Shown here: positions 8,444 through 16,675 of the stretch, piece after piece
Numbering within the stretch: position 1 is the first letter of the stretch
How the letters are laid out: each line of letters starts with the position of its first letter
Assembly: GCA_005884515.1 (NCBI GenBank)
Contig: VAWS01000002.1
Span: forward strand, 1-37,882
Reading direction: 5' to 3'
DNA: 37,882 nt
Source: Actinomycetota bacterium
Lineage (GTDB): Bacteria > Actinomycetota > AC-67
Notes under the pieces: generated by a model
What the model saw: the letters and a program-made list of their open reading frames with translations, nothing else
Told to the model about the DNA's origin: nothing
Database searches by the model: none
Translations under genes and position numbers: made by a program

Positions 8444-8814
8444 GCTCTTTCGCGCGACGCTCGGCACGATACGACGCGATCAGCAAGAGCAGCGCTCCGA
8501 TCACCACCGCCGAGTCGGCGACGTTGAACACCGGCCACCAGTGGAAGTCGATGAAGTCGATCACCCGGCCCCGGACCACGCCCGGCGGGCGCGCGATGCG
8601 GGAAGACCACCGGGAAGTGACGGAACAGACCGAACGCGGACCCGGGGTTTCGCTGCAGTGTCCACGCGAGCACGCCTCCGATCACGCGCCGCGACTCGCC
8701 CTCTCGCAGATCCGAAACGACAAGGGCCTTCGTGACCTGGTCGACGGCAACGACGACGGCGCCGGCCGCGAACAATAGGAGAGCGGTGCGGCGAGTGGGG
8801 GCGGGCGTCTCCAC
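8424..8814 (-). CDS. lspA: Lipoprotein signal peptidase LspA, frame-disrupted near 8590-8603
   Basis: LspA is the inner-membrane aspartyl protease that removes lipoprotein signal peptides. The GTG 8814 frame shows a first membrane helix and [10 protein letters not shown], then [20 protein letters not shown], all family hallmarks. Beyond that the other frame carries the expected end: [20 protein letters not shown], then [18 protein letters not shown] with one catalytic aspartate, and a basic tail ending at a TGA (8424-8426). Missing in between are about 45 residues, including the third helix and the GNxxDR motif with the other catalytic aspartate. The span of 391 nt is not divisible by three. 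As written the enzyme is dead, and a sequence or assembly loss is more likely than true decay. The order traR/dksA-lspA-rluD suggests an operon. Confidence 0.88.
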
Positions 8815-8853
8815 TTGCGAATCATATGCGCGCGCAGTGCGCGCGCCGGGTGC

Positions 8854-9597
8854 TCAGCGCGTGCGCTCGTCGATCTGCTTGCAGTTCAGGCAGAGCGTCG
8901 AGTACGGCAGGGCCAGCAGCCGCGCCTTGGCGATCGGGTTGCCGCAGTTCTCGCAGATCCCGTAGGTCCCCCGGTCGATCGCGTTGATCGCGTGGTTCAC
9001 CTTGTCGAGCAGGTCCCGGATGTTGTTGCCGATCGAGAGCTCCTTCTCGCGCTCGAACGTGAAGCTGCCCGCGTCGGCGTACTCCTCGTCGAAGGAGACC
9101 TCGCCGGAAACCTCCGACTGCGAGACGTTGAACGCGGCGTCTTCGAGGTCGCTGAACTCGCGCGTGAAAACGTTCCGCTGCTCGACCAGCGCGGCACGGA
9201 TCGTCGCGATCTCCTTCGGCGTCAGCTCGGGCTTGCGCGGCTTCTTCGGCGGCTCGGGCTTCGGTGGAGGCGCCGGCTTGGCCTGCACGACGGGCTTCGC
9301 CACCGGCGCGGGCTTGGCGACCGGGACCGGCGACTTCGGAACGGATGCTTTGGCGACGGTCTTCGGCGCTGCGACCTTCGGCGCCGGCCGGCCGGCCGGC
9401 TTGGCCGGCGGCTTCGCGACCGGCCGCTTGGTCGGCTTGGTCTTCGGCGCTGGCGACTTGGCGCGCACCGTCTTCGGGGCGGCCTTCTTCAGGGGCTTGG
9501 CCGCCTTCTTGGCCGCCGCCGGGCGGGCCGTCTTCGGGGTCCGGGCAGCCTTCGGCCGAGCCTTGGGGGCGGTGATTTTTTTCGCGGGCCGAGCCAC
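8854..9597 (-). CDS. TraR/DksA-family zinc-finger protein with a long H1-like N-terminal tail
   Basis: The start is GTG 9597, with AGGAGG six bases upstream; longer frames read into the divergent ileS region. The product has 247 residues. Residues 1 to about 120 are almost entirely Lys, Ala, Pro, Arg and Val in repeats such as KPAPVAKPVVQAKPAPPPKP, resembling a histone H1 tail. The C-terminal 120 residues form a DksA/TraR module: ELTPKEIATIRAALVEQRN (coiled coil), then DRGTYGICENCGNPIAKARL and STLCLNCKQ, giving the four zinc-binding cysteines. DksA-type proteins bind RNA polymerase through the secondary channel. The basic tail could add nucleic-acid binding. It is the first gene of the traR-lspA-rluD-dnaE run, divergent from ileS. 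Confidence 0.88.
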   Translation of the reverse strand: MARPAKKITAPKARPKAARTPKTARPAAAKKAAKPLKKAAPKTVRAKSPAPKTKPTKRPVAKPPAKPAGRPAPKVAAPKTVAKASVPKSPVPVAKPAPVAKPVVQAKPAPPPKPEPPKKPRKPELTPKEIATIRAALVEQRNVFTREFSDLEDAAFNVSQSEVSGEVSFDEEYADAGSFTFEREKELSIGNNIRDLLDKVNHAINAIDRGTYGICENCGNPIAKARLLALPYSTLCLNCKQIDERTR

Positions 9598-9652
9598 GTG
9601 GCTCCTCCTGGAACGTGCATCAGCACTCGCCGGGGGGCCGGCGGGATGCAGC

Positions 9653-9681
9653 AGGGTAGCATCGCCCCTATCGACCGTCAA
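9653..9681 (-). promoter_or_regulatory. Candidate promoter for the traR/dksA-lspA-rluD unit
   Basis: On the minus strand a -35 box TTGACG (9676-9681) and a -10-like TACCCT (9653-9658) are separated by exactly 17 bases, about 55 bases before the GTG start of the TraR/DksA gene. The -10 is poor, so this is a moderate prediction. The 216-base divergent region (9598-9813) shows no clear promoter for ileS and no T-box signature. Confidence 0.4.
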
Positions 9682-9813
9682 ACGTTTCATGCGCATGTGA
9701 ACGCAGGATGACGTCAATGTATTTCCGCAGGTCACGGCGTATGAAACGCGGGGGCGTCCGGAACCGGAGCGACGGTAAGATGGCGCCCGACGCCGACCCG
9801 GAGAGACCGCACC

Positions 9814-12800
9814 GTGCCCTTCAAACCAGTCGACAAACAACCCGACCACGTCGGGATCGAGCACGCCGTCGGCGACCGGTGGCGACACGAACGGACGTTC
9901 GAACGGCTCCGTGAGCAGAACGAAGGGAACCAGCGCTGGTCGTTCTTCGACGGGCCGATCACGGCCAACAACCCGATGGGCGTCCACCACGCCTGGGGCC
10001 GGACGCTGAAGGACATATGGCAGCGGTACCACGGGCTGCTCGGACACGACCAGCGGTACCAGAACGGCTTCGACTGCCAAGGGCTGTGGGTCGAGGTCGA
10101 GGTCGAGAAGGCACTCGGCCTCAACTCCAAGCGCGAGATCGAAGAATACGGGCTGGACAAGTTCGCGCGCGCATGCCGCGACCGCGTCGCGAAGTACGCC
10201 GGCGTGCAGACCGAGCAGTCGCGGCGTCTCGGCCAGTGGATGGACTGGGACAACTCGTACTTCACGATGACCGACACGAACATCAGCTACATCTGGGGCT
10301 TCCTTAAAGAGTGCAACGCGCGGGGCTGGCTGTACCGCGGTCACCGGTCGATGCCGTGGTGCCCGCGATGCGGGACGTCCCTCTCGCAGCACGAGCTGAT
10401 GGACTCGTACAACGACATCACCCACCCCTCGCTGTACGTGCGCTTCCCGATCAAGGGTCGCGAGCGCGAGTACTTGATCGTCTGGACCACGACGCCGTGG
10501 ACGCTGCCGGCCAACGTCGCCGCCGCCGTTCATCCGGACGAGGACTACGTTCGCGTCGAGACGCTCAGCGGCACCGCGATCGTGGCGAAGGCGCGTCTCG
10601 AGCACGTGCCGTTGAAAGGCAAGGTGCTGGGGACCGTCAAAGGCGCAGACCTCGTCGGTGCGCGGTACGACGGCCCGTTCGACGACCTCGAAGCGCAGAA
10701 GGATGTCGAGCACCGTGTCGTGGCGTGGGACGACGTGTCGATGGAAGAAGGCACCGGGATCGTCCACATCGCGCCGGGGTGCGGCGCCGAAGACTTCGAG
10801 CTGTCGAAGCGCGAAGGGTTGCCGGCGCTGATCCCGATCGACGAAGCGGGCGCCTTCTATAAGCAGTACGGGTGGCTGCACGGGCGCCACACCGGTGAGG
10901 TCGCGCATCAGATCATCGAGCAGCTGGGCGAGCGCGGCAGGCTGCTCGAAGCGGGCGAGCTGACGCACCGCTACCCCGTGTGCTGGCGGTGCGGGACGGA
11001 GCTCGTGTACCGGCTCGTCGACGAGTGGTTCATCTCCTCCGACGGCGTGCGGCAGCCGATGATCGACACCGCGCGCACCGTGCACTGGCAGCCGCCCCAA
11101 TACGGAAAGCGCATGGAGGACTGGCTGCGCAACATGGGCGACTGGTGCATCAGCCGCAAGCGCTACTGGGGCTTGCCGCTCCCCTTCTACTTCTGCGATT
11201 CCGGTCACATGACGATCGTCGGATCGAAAGACGACCTGCTCGCGCGCGCGCTGCGCGGCACCGAGCACCTCGAAGAGCTACACCGGCCGTGGATCGACGA
11301 GATCGTCATCACCTGCGACGAGTGCGGCGAGGAAGCCGTACGTGTGAAGGACGTCGGTGACTGCTGGCTCGACGCCGGCATCGTCCCGTTCTCGACGCTC
11401 GGCTACAAGAACCCGCAGTGGATCGACCACGGCTACTCCACCGGTTCCGGCGAAAACCTGAGCCGCGCGGACCTGCCCAACCACGAGCATTGGGAGAAGT
11501 GGTTTCCGGCCGATTGGATCAGCGAATCTCGCGAGCAGATCCGGCTGTGGTTCTACTCGATGCTCTTCATGAGCGTCGTGCTGGAAGGGCGCGCGCCCTA
11601 CGAGCGCGTGCTGACGTACGAGCGCGTGACCGACGAGACCGGCCGCCCGATGCACAAGTCCTGGGGCAACGCGATCTGGTTCGACGACGCGGTCGAGTCG
11701 ATCGGCGCCGACGTGATGCGGTGGCTGTACGCCGCACAGGTCCCGTCGCAGAACCTCGGCTTCGGGTACGGGCCGGCGAACGAGGTCAAGCGCAGGCTGC
11801 TCACGCTGTGGAACACGTACTCGTTCTTCGTCATCTACGCGAACATCGACGGCTTCACGCCGCGGTTCGAAACGCTGTCGGCCGGGCCGCGCGCGACGAA
11901 CGCGCGCCCGCTCGACCGGTGGATCCTCGCGCGCACCCAGCACGTGATCGGGGCATGCGGCGCGGCGCTGGACGACTTCGACTCACCACGTTTCGTGCGG
12001 CTCGTCGAGACGTACTGGGAGGACCTCTCGAACTGGTACGTGCGCCTCTCTCGGTCCCGTTTCTGGAAATCGGAAGACGACGCGGACAAGAAGGTCGCGT
12101 ACGAGACGTTGTGGTACTGCCTCGTCCAGGCGACCCGTCTGATCGCGCCGGTCATGCCGTTCCTCGCCGACGAGATGTGGTCCAACCTCGTGGCAGGCGT
12201 CTGCGAAGACGCGCCGGCGAGCATCCACCTGGCCGGATACCCCATGGTCGATGACGCGCTCGCCGACGATGCCTTGCTCGACGAGATGGAGGCGGTGCGC
12301 GCGGTGGTCGAGCTGGGCCGCGCGGCGCGCGACAACGCCAACCTGAAGGTCCGGCAACCGCTGCGCGCGGTGATCGTCGCGACCGAAGACGACACGCGTC
12401 GCCGGCAGCTCGCGATGCACCTCGACCTGATCCGCGAAGAGCTGAACGTGAAAGACGTCGTGCTGGCCACGTCGGCCGAAGATTTCGCGCAAACCGAAGT
12501 GATGCCGAACTTCCGGCTGCTCGGGCAGAAGTATCGGAAAGACGTCGGCCGCATCCAACAGCTGCTGAAGGACGGCGCCTTCGAGCGCGCCGACGGTGAG
12601 GTCAAGGTCGGCAACTGGGTGCTGACCGCGGACGAGGTCGAGGTGCGGACGCGCGCGCGCGAAGGCTTCGCCGTCGTCGACGGCGGGGGGTTCGCGGTCG
12701 CGCTGGACACGGAGATCACGCCGGAGCTCGCGCTGGAAGGGCGCGCGCGCGACCTCATCCGTGAGATCCAAGACATGCGCAAGCAGGGTGGCCTCGAGAT

Positions 12801-12933
12801 GACCGACCGCATCAGGATCCTGTACCCGGAGCAGCACGCCGCGACGTTCGACGCGCACGGCGAGCGGATCAAGGTCGAGACGCTGGCCCTATCAGCCGAG
12901 CAGGGCGAGAACCTCGCGATCGAACGCATATGA
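9814..12933 (+). CDS. ileS: Isoleucyl-tRNA synthetase of an atypical (IleS2-like) clade
   Basis: A class I aminoacyl-tRNA synthetase of 1039 residues; GTG 9814 is preceded by GGAGAG. The catalytic entry reads GPITANNPMGVHHAWGRTLK, so the HIGH motif aligns with GVHH. KMSKS is replaced by MHKS in GRPMHKSWGN. The editing domain has VWTTTPWTLPANV and HIAPGCGAEDF, and zinc-binding-like cysteine pairs occur at MPWCPRCGTS and YPVCWRCGTE. The C-terminus ends with ELALEGRARDLIREIQDMRK and lacks the C-terminal zinc finger of the common bacterial type, which resembles the eukaryote-like IleS2 group. The length and frame are intact. It is divergent from the traR/dksA gene and overlaps the YchF-like gene by ATGA. 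Isoleucine specificity follows family placement and was not tested. Confidence 0.88.
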   Translation: MPFKPVDKQPDHVGIEHAVGDRWRHERTFERLREQNEGNQRWSFFDGPITANNPMGVHHAWGRTLKDIWQRYHGLLGHDQRYQNGFDCQGLWVEVEVEKALGLNSKREIEEYGLDKFARACRDRVAKYAGVQTEQSRRLGQWMDWDNSYFTMTDTNISYIWGFLKECNARGWLYRGHRSMPWCPRCGTSLSQHELMDSYNDITHPSLYVRFPIKGREREYLIVWTTTPWTLPANVAAAVHPDEDYVRVETLSGTAIVAKARLEHVPLKGKVLGTVKGADLVGARYDGPFDDLEAQKDVEHRVVAWDDVSMEEGTGIVHIAPGCGAEDFELSKREGLPALIPIDEAGAFYKQYGWLHGRHTGEVAHQIIEQLGERGRLLEAGELTHRYPVCWRCGTELVYRLVDEWFISSDGVRQPMIDTARTVHWQPPQYGKRMEDWLRNMGDWCISRKRYWGLPLPFYFCDSGHMTIVGSKDDLLARALRGTEHLEELHRPWIDEIVITCDECGEEAVRVKDVGDCWLDAGIVPFSTLGYKNPQWIDHGYSTGSGENLSRADLPNHEHWEKWFPADWISESREQIRLWFYSMLFMSVVLEGRAPYERVLTYERVTDETGRPMHKSWGNAIWFDDAVESIGADVMRWLYAAQVPSQNLGFGYGPANEVKRRLLTLWNTYSFFVIYANIDGFTPRFETLSAGPRATNARPLDRWILARTQHVIGACGAALDDFDSPRFVRLVETYWEDLSNWYVRLSRSRFWKSEDDADKKVAYETLWYCLVQATRLIAPVMPFLADEMWSNLVAGVCEDAPASIHLAGYPMVDDALADDALLDEMEAVRAVVELGRAARDNANLKVRQPLRAVIVATEDDTRRRQLAMHLDLIREELNVKDVVLATSAEDFAQTEVMPNFRLLGQKYRKDVGRIQQLLKDGAFERADGEVKVGNWVLTADEVEVRTRAREGFAVVDGGGFAVALDTEITPELALEGRARDLIREIQDMRKQGGLEMTDRIRILYPEQHAATFDAHGERIKVETLALSAEQGENLAIERI

Positions 12934-13934
12934 AGAACGTCGGGGTCGCCGGGCTTCCCGGCGCCGGTGCGAGCACGATCTTCACCGCGCTCACGTCGCT
13001 CGAAGGCGCCGCGCCTGGCAAGAGCAACCAAGCCGTCGTCCCCGTTCCCGACGAGCGCGTCGACGTCCTGACGAAGCTGCACGACTCGAAGAAGTCCGTG
13101 TACGCCACGCTCCGCTTCGTCGAGACGTCGGGCATGGTGCGCAAGGGCTCGCGCGGGGCCGGTTCGCTGTCCGCCGAGCTGCTCGGGCACCTGCGCGCGT
13201 CCGACGCGCTGCTGCTCGTCGCGCGCGCGTTCGGCGGCGCCGACCCGGCGACCGACCTCGGCGATCTGACCCTCGAGCTCATCTACGCGGACCTCGACTC
13301 GGTCGGCGCGAAGGTGCAACGGGACGCGAAAGCTGCTCGGACGGCGGACGAGAAGCGAGCGGTGGAGTCGCTGGAGCGCGCGCGCGGCATGCTCGAATCC
13401 GGCACGCCCTTACGCGACCAGACCTGGGACGACGTCGAGCTTGCCGCGTTCCAAGGGATGGCGCTGCTGACGCTGAAGCCGGTGGTAGTCGTCGCGAACG
13501 TCGACGAGGACGCGGCCGGGAAACCGCTGCCCGTGGCCATGGTGCCGGTGGCCGGCGCGCTCGAGACGGAAGTGGCCGGCATGGACCCGGTGGAAGCGGC
13601 CGAGCTGCTCGCGTCGTTCGGCCTCGAAGAGCGCGGGCTCGCGCGCGTGATCCGTGCCGTCTACGAGACGCTCGACCTTCTGACGTTCTTAACGGCCGGC
13701 GATACCGAGTCGCGCGCGTGGGAAGTCCGTCGGGGCGCGACCGCGCCGGAGGCCGCCGGCGTGATCCATTCCGACTTCCAGCGCGGCTTCATCCGCGCGG
13801 AGGTCGTCGCGTACGACGCGCTGGTCGACGCGGGATCGTGGAACGCTGCGCGCGCGAAAGGACTCGTGCGGCAGGAAGGCAAGAGCTACGTGATGCGCGA
13901 AGGCGACGTCGTCGAGTTCCGGTTCGCCGTCTGA
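12930..13934 (+). CDS. YchF/OLA1-like protein with a degenerate Walker A motif
   Basis: A 334-residue homologue of the universally conserved ATPase YchF. Alignment from memory is good over the whole length: an N-terminal G domain, a helical insert (residues about 120-165), LTLKPVVVVANVDED for the NxxE specificity motif, and a C-terminal TGS domain (ESRAWEVRRGATAPEAAGVI, HSDFQRGFIRAEVV, YVMREGDVVEFRF). The P-loop, however, is GLPGAGAST instead of GLPNVGKST, so the invariant lysine is alanine. The DxxG loop is VETSGM instead of VDIAGL. Nucleotide binding is therefore probably weak or lost. The start overlaps the ileS stop (ATGA), pointing to coupled translation. It may be a paralogue of a normal YchF encoded elsewhere, which I cannot see here. 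Confidence 0.85.
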   Translation: MKNVGVAGLPGAGASTIFTALTSLEGAAPGKSNQAVVPVPDERVDVLTKLHDSKKSVYATLRFVETSGMVRKGSRGAGSLSAELLGHLRASDALLLVARAFGGADPATDLGDLTLELIYADLDSVGAKVQRDAKAARTADEKRAVESLERARGMLESGTPLRDQTWDDVELAAFQGMALLTLKPVVVVANVDEDAAGKPLPVAMVPVAGALETEVAGMDPVEAAELLASFGLEERGLARVIRAVYETLDLLTFLTAGDTESRAWEVRRGATAPEAAGVIHSDFQRGFIRAEVVAYDALVDAGSWNAARAKGLVRQEGKSYVMREGDVVEFRFAV

Positions 13935-13937
13935 GCG

Positions 13938-14552
13938 TTACCGCGCGCTGGGCTTGCGCGGCGCGGCCTTCTTCGGAGCAGCTTTCTTGGCTGTCGCATT
14001 CTTGGCCGTGGTCTTCGCCGCCGGCTTGCGCGCGGTTGCCTTCTTCGGAGCTGCTTTCTTCGCCACCGCGCTCTTCGCCGCGCTCTTCGCCGCGCTCTTG
14101 GCGGCCGCTTTCTTCGGCGCAGCTTTCTTCGCCGCCGGCTTGCGCGCGGCAGGCTTGCGCGTCGTCGTGCGCCGGACGGGCGCCGGCTCGGGAACGATGT
14201 CGTAGGACTCGGTGTCGGGAGCTCCGAAGAAGTCTTCGCGCGCTTCGTCCAGGTCGAGCGGCTCGGCGGCGGCAGACTCAGACTCGAGCGCAGGCACCGG
14301 CTCCATCTCGCGCATATCGTCCGGGAGCGCGGGCGCGACGTATGCCTCCATCTCCGGAGCAGAGACCGACAGGCCGCCGGAGGCGATCGCCGGACGCTTG
14401 CGCGAGTCGCGCATCACGCCGACGAGGAGGAGTACCGCGGCCGCAACGCTGCAGCCGATAGAGGCGCCGATCATCTGCAGCCCGGTCGAGAACACACCGA
14501 CCAGGAACGTCGCTATTGCTGCGGCAAGGAAAAGGACGCTAGTGGCGATCAC
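13938..14552 (-). CDS. Two-helix membrane protein with a histone-H1-like C-terminal tail
   Basis: A 204-residue protein from GTG 14552, with AGGAGGAG about ten bases upstream. Residues 2-22 (IATSVLFLAAAIATFLVGVF) and about 24-46 (LQMIGASIGCSVAAAVLLLV) form two membrane helices. An acidic linker follows (MEPVPALESESAAAEPLDLD). The last 75 residues are lysine/alanine repeats such as KPAAKKAAPKKAAAKSAAKS, like eukaryotic and mycobacterial H1-like DNA-binding tails. The topology would place the tail and linker in the cytosol. It is the last gene of the division cluster, downstream of divIVA, and converges on the YchF-like gene with three bases between the stops. I know no function for it. A membrane-bound tail that binds the nucleoid is an inference. 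Confidence 0.75.
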   Translation of the reverse strand: MIATSVLFLAAAIATFLVGVFSTGLQMIGASIGCSVAAAVLLLVGVMRDSRKRPAIASGGLSVSAPEMEAYVAPALPDDMREMEPVPALESESAAAEPLDLDEAREDFFGAPDTESYDIVPEPAPVRRTTTRKPAARKPAAKKAAPKKAAAKSAAKSAAKSAVAKKAAPKKATARKPAAKTTAKNATAKKAAPKKAAPRKPSAR

Positions 14553-14680
14553 TGGGGAAGCACTCCTCCTGAAAACACGACCGACCTTCGACCTTCTGTA
14601 ACGCGCGACCGACGGCGCGGGATACTACCCGGTGACCCAAGCCCTCGCCATAATTCCGGGAAATCGGGCCATTTACTCGG

Positions 14681-15097
14681 CTATTCACCTGCCCAGAAGG
14701 GCTCGCGCTGCTCGGCGACCGGGGCCTCCGGCGCGGGGGCCTGCGGCGCGTCGCGCTCGATCTTCTGGACGGTGGCCGAGGGCGTCGCCGCCTCCAGCTG
14801 CTTGATCTGCTCTTCCAGGAATCGCCTGACGCGCGTACGCACTTCGTTCTCGACGCGCTGGGGATCGTCGGTCGCTGCGTGAACCGGCCCGGGAGCGGGT
14901 GGACCCCGACCCTCACGCAGCCGTGCCACTTCCTGCTGAAGCGCCGCGATGCGCACCTTCATCTTCTGGTTGTCCTCGGCGAGCTTCGTGAACTCCTCCA
15001 CGACCTCGTCGAGGAAAAGGTCCACGTCCGCCTGGTTGTAGCCGCGGAGCGCTTCGCGGAATTCCTTGCGGACGATGTCTTGGGGGTTCAGCGGCAT
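14681..15097 (-). CDS. divIVA: DivIVA/Wag31-family cell-pole protein
   Basis: A 138-residue DivIVA protein, starting at ATG 15097 (MPLNPQDIVRKEF). A TTG at 15106 is less likely because it lies one base from the GAGGG site. The N-terminal lipid-binding domain is clear: KEFREALRGYNQADVDLFLD followed by a coiled coil EVVEEFTKLAEDNQKMKVRI and AALQQEVARL. A proline-rich linker and a second helix (VENEVRTRVRRFLEEQIKQL) follow, then a short acidic end. DivIVA marks negatively curved membrane and the pole or septum; in actinobacteria it directs polar growth. The protein is shorter than mycobacterial Wag31. It follows sepF and yggT, the standard order. Confidence 0.88.
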   Translation of the reverse strand: MPLNPQDIVRKEFREALRGYNQADVDLFLDEVVEEFTKLAEDNQKMKVRIAALQQEVARLREGRGPPAPGPVHAATDDPQRVENEVRTRVRRFLEEQIKQLEAATPSATVQKIERDAPQAPAPEAPVAEQREPFWAGE

Positions 15098-15110
15098 CGG
15101 TATCAAGCCC

Positions 15111-15395
15111 TCAACAGCGTGCGACCGCGCCCCGCAGGAGCGCGACGATCAGGAAGACTAACAATATCGACACGTCGAGCGCACCGGAGCCGATCCTGAT
15201 GGGGGGTATCAGCCGCCGGAACGGACGCAAGACCGGCTCGGTGACTGCGTTGACCGCCCGGATGATCGGATACAGCCACTCGGGAGGCCGAGTAAGCGCC
15301 ACGACCCAGGACAGGATGACCGCGGCGATAAGGAAGTAGAAGAAGATCGAAAGGATGAAGTAGAGGACACCACATCCTGTGAATGCCTCGAGGAT
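15111..15395 (-). CDS. yggT: YggT-family membrane protein; start codon apparently non-canonical
   Basis: A YggT (YlmG-like) protein with two hydrophobic segments: GVLYFILSIFFYFLIAAVIL near the N-terminus and LDVSILLVFLIVALLRGAV at the end. The conserved PPEWLYPIIRAVNAVTEPVL and RPFRRLIPP lie between them. The reading frame is open from the sepF stop at 15405, but no ATG, GTG or TTG occurs before a GTG around residue 32, which would remove the first helix. The ribosome binding site AGGGAG (15401-15406) points to ATC at 15395, giving a 94-residue product of normal length. Either AUC is used or one base is wrong. YggT proteins affect chromosome distribution, osmotic stress or division, and the gene regularly neighbours sepF. 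Confidence 0.8.
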   Translation of the reverse strand: MLEAFTGCGVLYFILSIFFYFLIAAVILSWVVALTRPPEWLYPIIRAVNAVTEPVLRPFRRLIPPIRIGSGALDVSILLVFLIVALLRGAVARC

Positions 15396-15404
15396 GACTG
15401 CTCC

Positions 15405-15890
15405 CTAGAACTCGCCGAACAGGCCGTGCTCCACCAGTCGGCGCTTCTCGTCGGCGGAAACCTCCATGTTGAACGGCGTCAGCAGGAAGACCTGCTCCCC
15501 CACCTTCTGCATCCGGCCGTTCAAGCCGTAGACCAGGCCGCTCGCGAACTGAAGGATCTTCGGAGCGTGCTTCTGCTCGGTCATGCGCAGATTGATGATG
15601 ACCGGAACGCCGCCCTTGAACTGGTCGGCGAATTCCTGTGCGTCGTCGAAGATCCGGGGTTCCACGACGCGGATCTGCCGCGGCGCCGCGGTCGGGATCG
15701 AGCGGACGACGCCACCGCGGCCGGCCGGGTGCCGGTCTTCGTTGTGTGAACGCTCTTCACGACGGACGGTCCGGACCATCTGTGCTTCGTCGCGACGCGG
15801 TGTGTCTTCGTCGACGAGGCTCTCGTCGAACTCCTCTTCCTCGTCCATGAGTCCGAGGCCCACCAGCGTCTTTTTCCACATCTCACGCAT
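15405..15890 (-). CDS. sepF: SepF, membrane anchor for FtsZ
   Basis: A 161-residue SepF protein. SepF binds the FtsZ C-terminal tail and the membrane and stands in for FtsA in actinobacteria. The N-terminus MREMWKKTLVGLGLMDEEEE has the expected amphipathic membrane-targeting helix and then an acidic linker. The C-terminal domain (residues about 70-155) shows IRVVEPRIFDDAQEFADQFK, GVPVIINLRMTEQ, ILQFASGLVYGLNGRMQKVG, and EQVFLLTPFNMEV. The start ATG 15890 follows GGAGG by eight bases. Length and order (yggS, sepF, yggT, divIVA) are standard. The absence of an ftsA gene from the cluster fits SepF as the main anchor. Confidence 0.95.
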   Translation of the reverse strand: MREMWKKTLVGLGLMDEEEEFDESLVDEDTPRRDEAQMVRTVRREERSHNEDRHPAGRGGVVRSIPTAAPRQIRVVEPRIFDDAQEFADQFKGGVPVIINLRMTEQKHAPKILQFASGLVYGLNGRMQKVGEQVFLLTPFNMEVSADEKRRLVEHGLFGEF

Positions 15891-15964
15891 CGTCTACCCC
15901 TCCCGCCCGCGCGGTTGCCCCAAGCCTAAGACACTCCGGCCCCGAACGTCGTGAACGGGGACGA

Positions 15965-16675
15965 TCAATTTCCCGACCTCGACGCTTTTGCGCCGGGATG
16001 CGGCGCGCGCGCGCCGAATATCGCCGTCCCGATCCGCACGATCGTGGCTCCTTCTTCGATCGCGACCTCGAAATCCTCGGTCATACCCATCGACAGCTCC
16101 GTGACGTCGGGCGCGCGCTCTCGTATCGCGTCTCTCAGCTCTCGCAGCGCCCGGAACGCCCGGCGTGCCGCCGAGGGTTCGCCTTGCGGCGCGATCGTCA
16201 TGAGACCGCAGAGTCGAAGTCCGTCCACATCGAGCAGCTTTGTCGCCGTTTCGAGCGCGCCGGCCGGCGAAACTCCGTGCTTCGTCGCCTCATCCCCGGT
16301 GTTCACCTCCAGCAGCACGTCCTGGGTGGCCCCTTTCACTTCGGTCCGTCGCCCGATCACCTCGCCGAGCGATGCTGAGTCCACGCTGTGGATGAGCACG
16401 ATGCGCCCGACGACCTGCGCGACCTTGTTCCTTTGGAGCGTTCCGATCATGTGCCAACGAATGTCGAGGTCCGGTAGCGCTGCCTGCTTCTTCTTCAGCT
16501 CCTGGACCCGGTTCTCGCCGAGATCCGCGAGGCCGAAGGTCACCCCTTCTCTCGCCGCGTCGACGCCGACGTCCTTCGTCACCCCGACCAGCGTGATCTC
16601 ACGTGGATCGCGCCCCACGCGCTGCGCCGCCGCGTCGATGCGCGCGCGAACGGCGGTCAGGTTCTCGGCGATCAT
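15965..16675 (-). CDS. yggS: YggS-family pyridoxal phosphate homeostasis protein
   Basis: A 236-residue YggS/PLPBP protein, full length. It has a single TIM-barrel domain that binds pyridoxal 5'-phosphate through a lysine, seen here in [11 protein letters not shown] near residue 35. Other signatures are [53 protein letters not shown], and [19 protein letters not shown] with [10 protein letters not shown] at the end. The proteins buffer free PLP and have no known catalytic reaction. The ATG overlaps the pgeF stop (ATGA), so translation is coupled. The position between pgeF and sepF is the usual one in the division cluster. Confidence 0.93.
   Translation of the reverse strand: MIAENLTAVRARIDAAAQRVGRDPREITLVGVTKDVGVDAAREGVTFGLADLGENRVQELKKKQAALPDLDIRWHMIGTLQRNKVAQVVGRIVLIHSVDSASLGEVIGRRTEVKGATQDVLLEVNTGDEATKHGVSPAGALETATKLLDVDGLRLCGLMTIAPQGEPSAARRAFRALRELRDAIRERAPDVTELSMGMTEDFEVAIEEGATIVRIGTAIFGARAPHPGAKASRSGN

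Noticed and set aside
5771-8527. A 918-codon open frame on the plus strand
   Set aside because: It lies antisense to dnaE and rluD. The translation is Arg/Asp/His-rich with no domain pattern, as expected for a high-GC shadow frame.
9601-9813. Possible T-box leader upstream of ileS
   Set aside because: No T-box sequence or antiterminator pairing and no clear terminator were found in the 216-base divergent region.
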